Part shown: piece after piece, positions 63,071 to 64,000 of the stretch
Numbering within the stretch: the stretch's first letter is position 1
Layout of the letters: the number at the start of each line of letters is the position of its first letter
NCBI RefSeq assembly: GCF_003951285.1
Contig: NZ_RXFQ01000005.1
Location: 70,001-134,000, forward strand
Direction: 5' to 3'
From: Variovorax beijingensis
Lineage (GTDB): Bacteria; Pseudomonadota; Gammaproteobacteria; Burkholderiales; Burkholderiaceae_C
DNA: 64,000 bases
Notes under the pieces: model-generated
Seen by the model: only the letters and a program-made list of their open reading frames with translations
What the model was told of the DNA's origin: nothing
The model's database searches: none
Translations under genes and position numbers: made by a program

Positions 63071-63913
63071 CTAGCCACCCTGCACCTGCAGACTGCGCAT
63101 CGTGCGCCCCATCGCCATCCGCCCGAACGCGACCAGCAGGGCGATCCAGAAGCACTGCAGCCCCAGCGCGCCCAGCGCATGCCAGCCGCCCAGTTGCCCG
63201 AAATACAGCCGCGCCGGAATGTCGAACAGCCCCGCCAGCGGCTGCACCAGCAGGGCGGTCTGCCAGGCGTCGGGCAGCAGCGCCAGCGGCAGCAGGTTGC
63301 CCGAGAACACGATGACCACGGGGGTGACCACCGCGCTGATGCCGCGCTCGTTGAGCGCCGCCGTGGCCGCCACGTTGAGCAGCATCACCATCGCGGTCGA
63401 CAGCAGCAGCGCAAGCCCGACCGACAGCAGGAACGCCATGCCGGCCACTGCGCTCGCGGGCGGTTGCCAGGCCCATTCGCCAAGCCCCGCCAGCGGCAGC
63501 ACGGCCGCCGCGAAGGCCGCCATCAGCGCCACGCGCGGCAGCAGCCGCGCCGCGATCCAGCCGGCGCTGCGCGCGAACCACAGCGCGTACGCATCCACCG
63601 GCCGCAAACGGTCGTAGGCGACCGCGCCGGTGCGCACGGCCTGCGCCACCTCCGGGTCGCCGAGCCAGGGCAGCAGCACCAGCAGGCCCTGCGCGAGCCA
63701 GGTGTAGCTGATGGCCTGGGCGAGCGACATCGGCGAAGCCGCACCCGCGACGGCGCTGCCGCCGTAGAACGCGGCGAACACCATCACCTTGATGCCGCCC
63801 CACCAGCACTGGGTTGCAAAACCGGCGAGCGCCGCGGTGCGGTACTGCAGCATCTGCATGAAGCGCGACACGAAGGCCGCGGCATAGGGGCGCAGCAGCT
63901 CGCGCGGGCTCAC
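63071..63913 (-). CDS. ABC-2 family exporter permease, first subunit
   Basis: This 280-residue, six-helix permease is of the same group as the one at 59827. It has a VRTGAVAYDRLRPVDAYALWF loop after helix III, matching the RTGTFDRLLLRP loop of its partner. The GTG start at 63913 overlaps the stop of the upstream ATPase gene (GTGA). ATPase, permease, permease is the normal order of this exporter type; the second permease should have followed directly. Confidence 0.85.
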   Translation of the reverse strand: MSPRELLRPYAAAFVSRFMQMLQYRTAALAGFATQCWWGGIKVMVFAAFYGGSAVAGAASPMSLAQAISYTWLAQGLLVLLPWLGDPEVAQAVRTGAVAYDRLRPVDAYALWFARSAGWIAARLLPRVALMAAFAAAVLPLAGLGEWAWQPPASAVAGMAFLLSVGLALLLSTAMVMLLNVAATAALNERGISAVVTPVVIVFSGNLLPLALLPDAWQTALLVQPLAGLFDIPARLYFGQLGGWHALGALGLQCFWIALLVAFGRMAMGRTMRSLQVQGG

Positions 63914-64000
63914 GCTTCGGCCGCTCCGTGCATGGCATAGAAGCGCGCGATCACCGCCTCGATGGCCAGGCCTTCGAGGCGGATGTCTTCCACCGCGTGT
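63910..64000 (-). CDS. ABC transporter ATP-binding protein, C-terminal fragment
   Basis: Only the last 29 codons and the stop are in the window, reading VEDIRLEGLAIEAVIARFYA and ending HGAAEA. The ED-I-x-LEGL-x-IE-x-VI-x-RFY pattern is the usual end of ATPases paired with ABC-2 family permeases. The stop overlaps the GTG of the permease gene. The rest lies beyond the right edge. Confidence 0.7.
   Translation of the reverse strand, partial: HAVEDIRLEGLAIEAVIARFYAMHGAAEA

Overview
The window is chromosomal DNA of a high-GC beta-proteobacterium. Family content (Gram-negative porin, Bug-type TctC receptors, phasin, SAH riboswitch before ahcY) and gene order point to Burkholderiales, most likely Comamonadaceae and probably Variovorax or a close relative. 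This is inferred from protein character only; no database was searched. The window is gene-dense, has many 1-4 base start/stop overlaps, and shows no insertion sequence, prophage or CRISPR array. One tRNA is present.

Layout. 1-1.9 kb: the 3'-truncated end of a GST gene and the GTPase ychF. 2.0-8.2 kb: a complete ribose operon rbsB-A-C-R-K-D behind two tandem LacI-type operators. 8.2-17.4 kb: glycerophosphodiesterase and MOSC pair; an FAD monooxygenase, DsbC and M61 peptidase operon; DUF2325; enoyl-CoA hydratase; an ECF sigma/anti-sigma pair. 17.5 kb: tRNA with CAU anticodon, its promoter and terminator. 17.9-22.3 kb: MocR regulator coupled to alkB, then DUF2970 and two cytochrome c genes. 22.3-25.4 kb: LpxH-like hydrolase, DmeF-like metal exporter, ruvB.

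25.4-42.2 kb is an accessory block lying between ruvB and ruvA, almost all on the opposite strand. It has two parts. The first resembles the E. coli ynbABCD lipid genes (CDP-alcohol transferase, hydrolase-methyltransferase, PAP2/dual-specificity phosphatase) and adds a small membrane protein, a PlsC-like acyltransferase, a CdsA-like enzyme and a YdeI-family gene. The second is an uptake and catabolism cluster: a divergent Crp/Fnr regulator, porin, NDP-forming acyl-CoA synthetase, two Bug receptors, two DUF1254/DUF1214 proteins and an alkylsulfatase-like MBL protein with an altered metal motif.

42.2-59.8 kb is mostly housekeeping: ruvA, phoH, ybeY, dtd, a cation exporter, a FecR/OmpA pair, tyrS, an M23 peptidase, anmK, erpA, rplM-rpsI, rlmJ, the ahcY-tlyA-metF-rlpA run with an SAH riboswitch and terminator, a phasin and prfC. 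59.8-64 kb is an ABC exporter operon (ATPase tail, permease, permease) whose two permease genes are separated by an unusual two-gene cassette: a radical SAM protein and a methyltransferase fused to a nucleotidyltransferase-like domain. That cassette and the ynb-like operon are the best candidates for undescribed biology.
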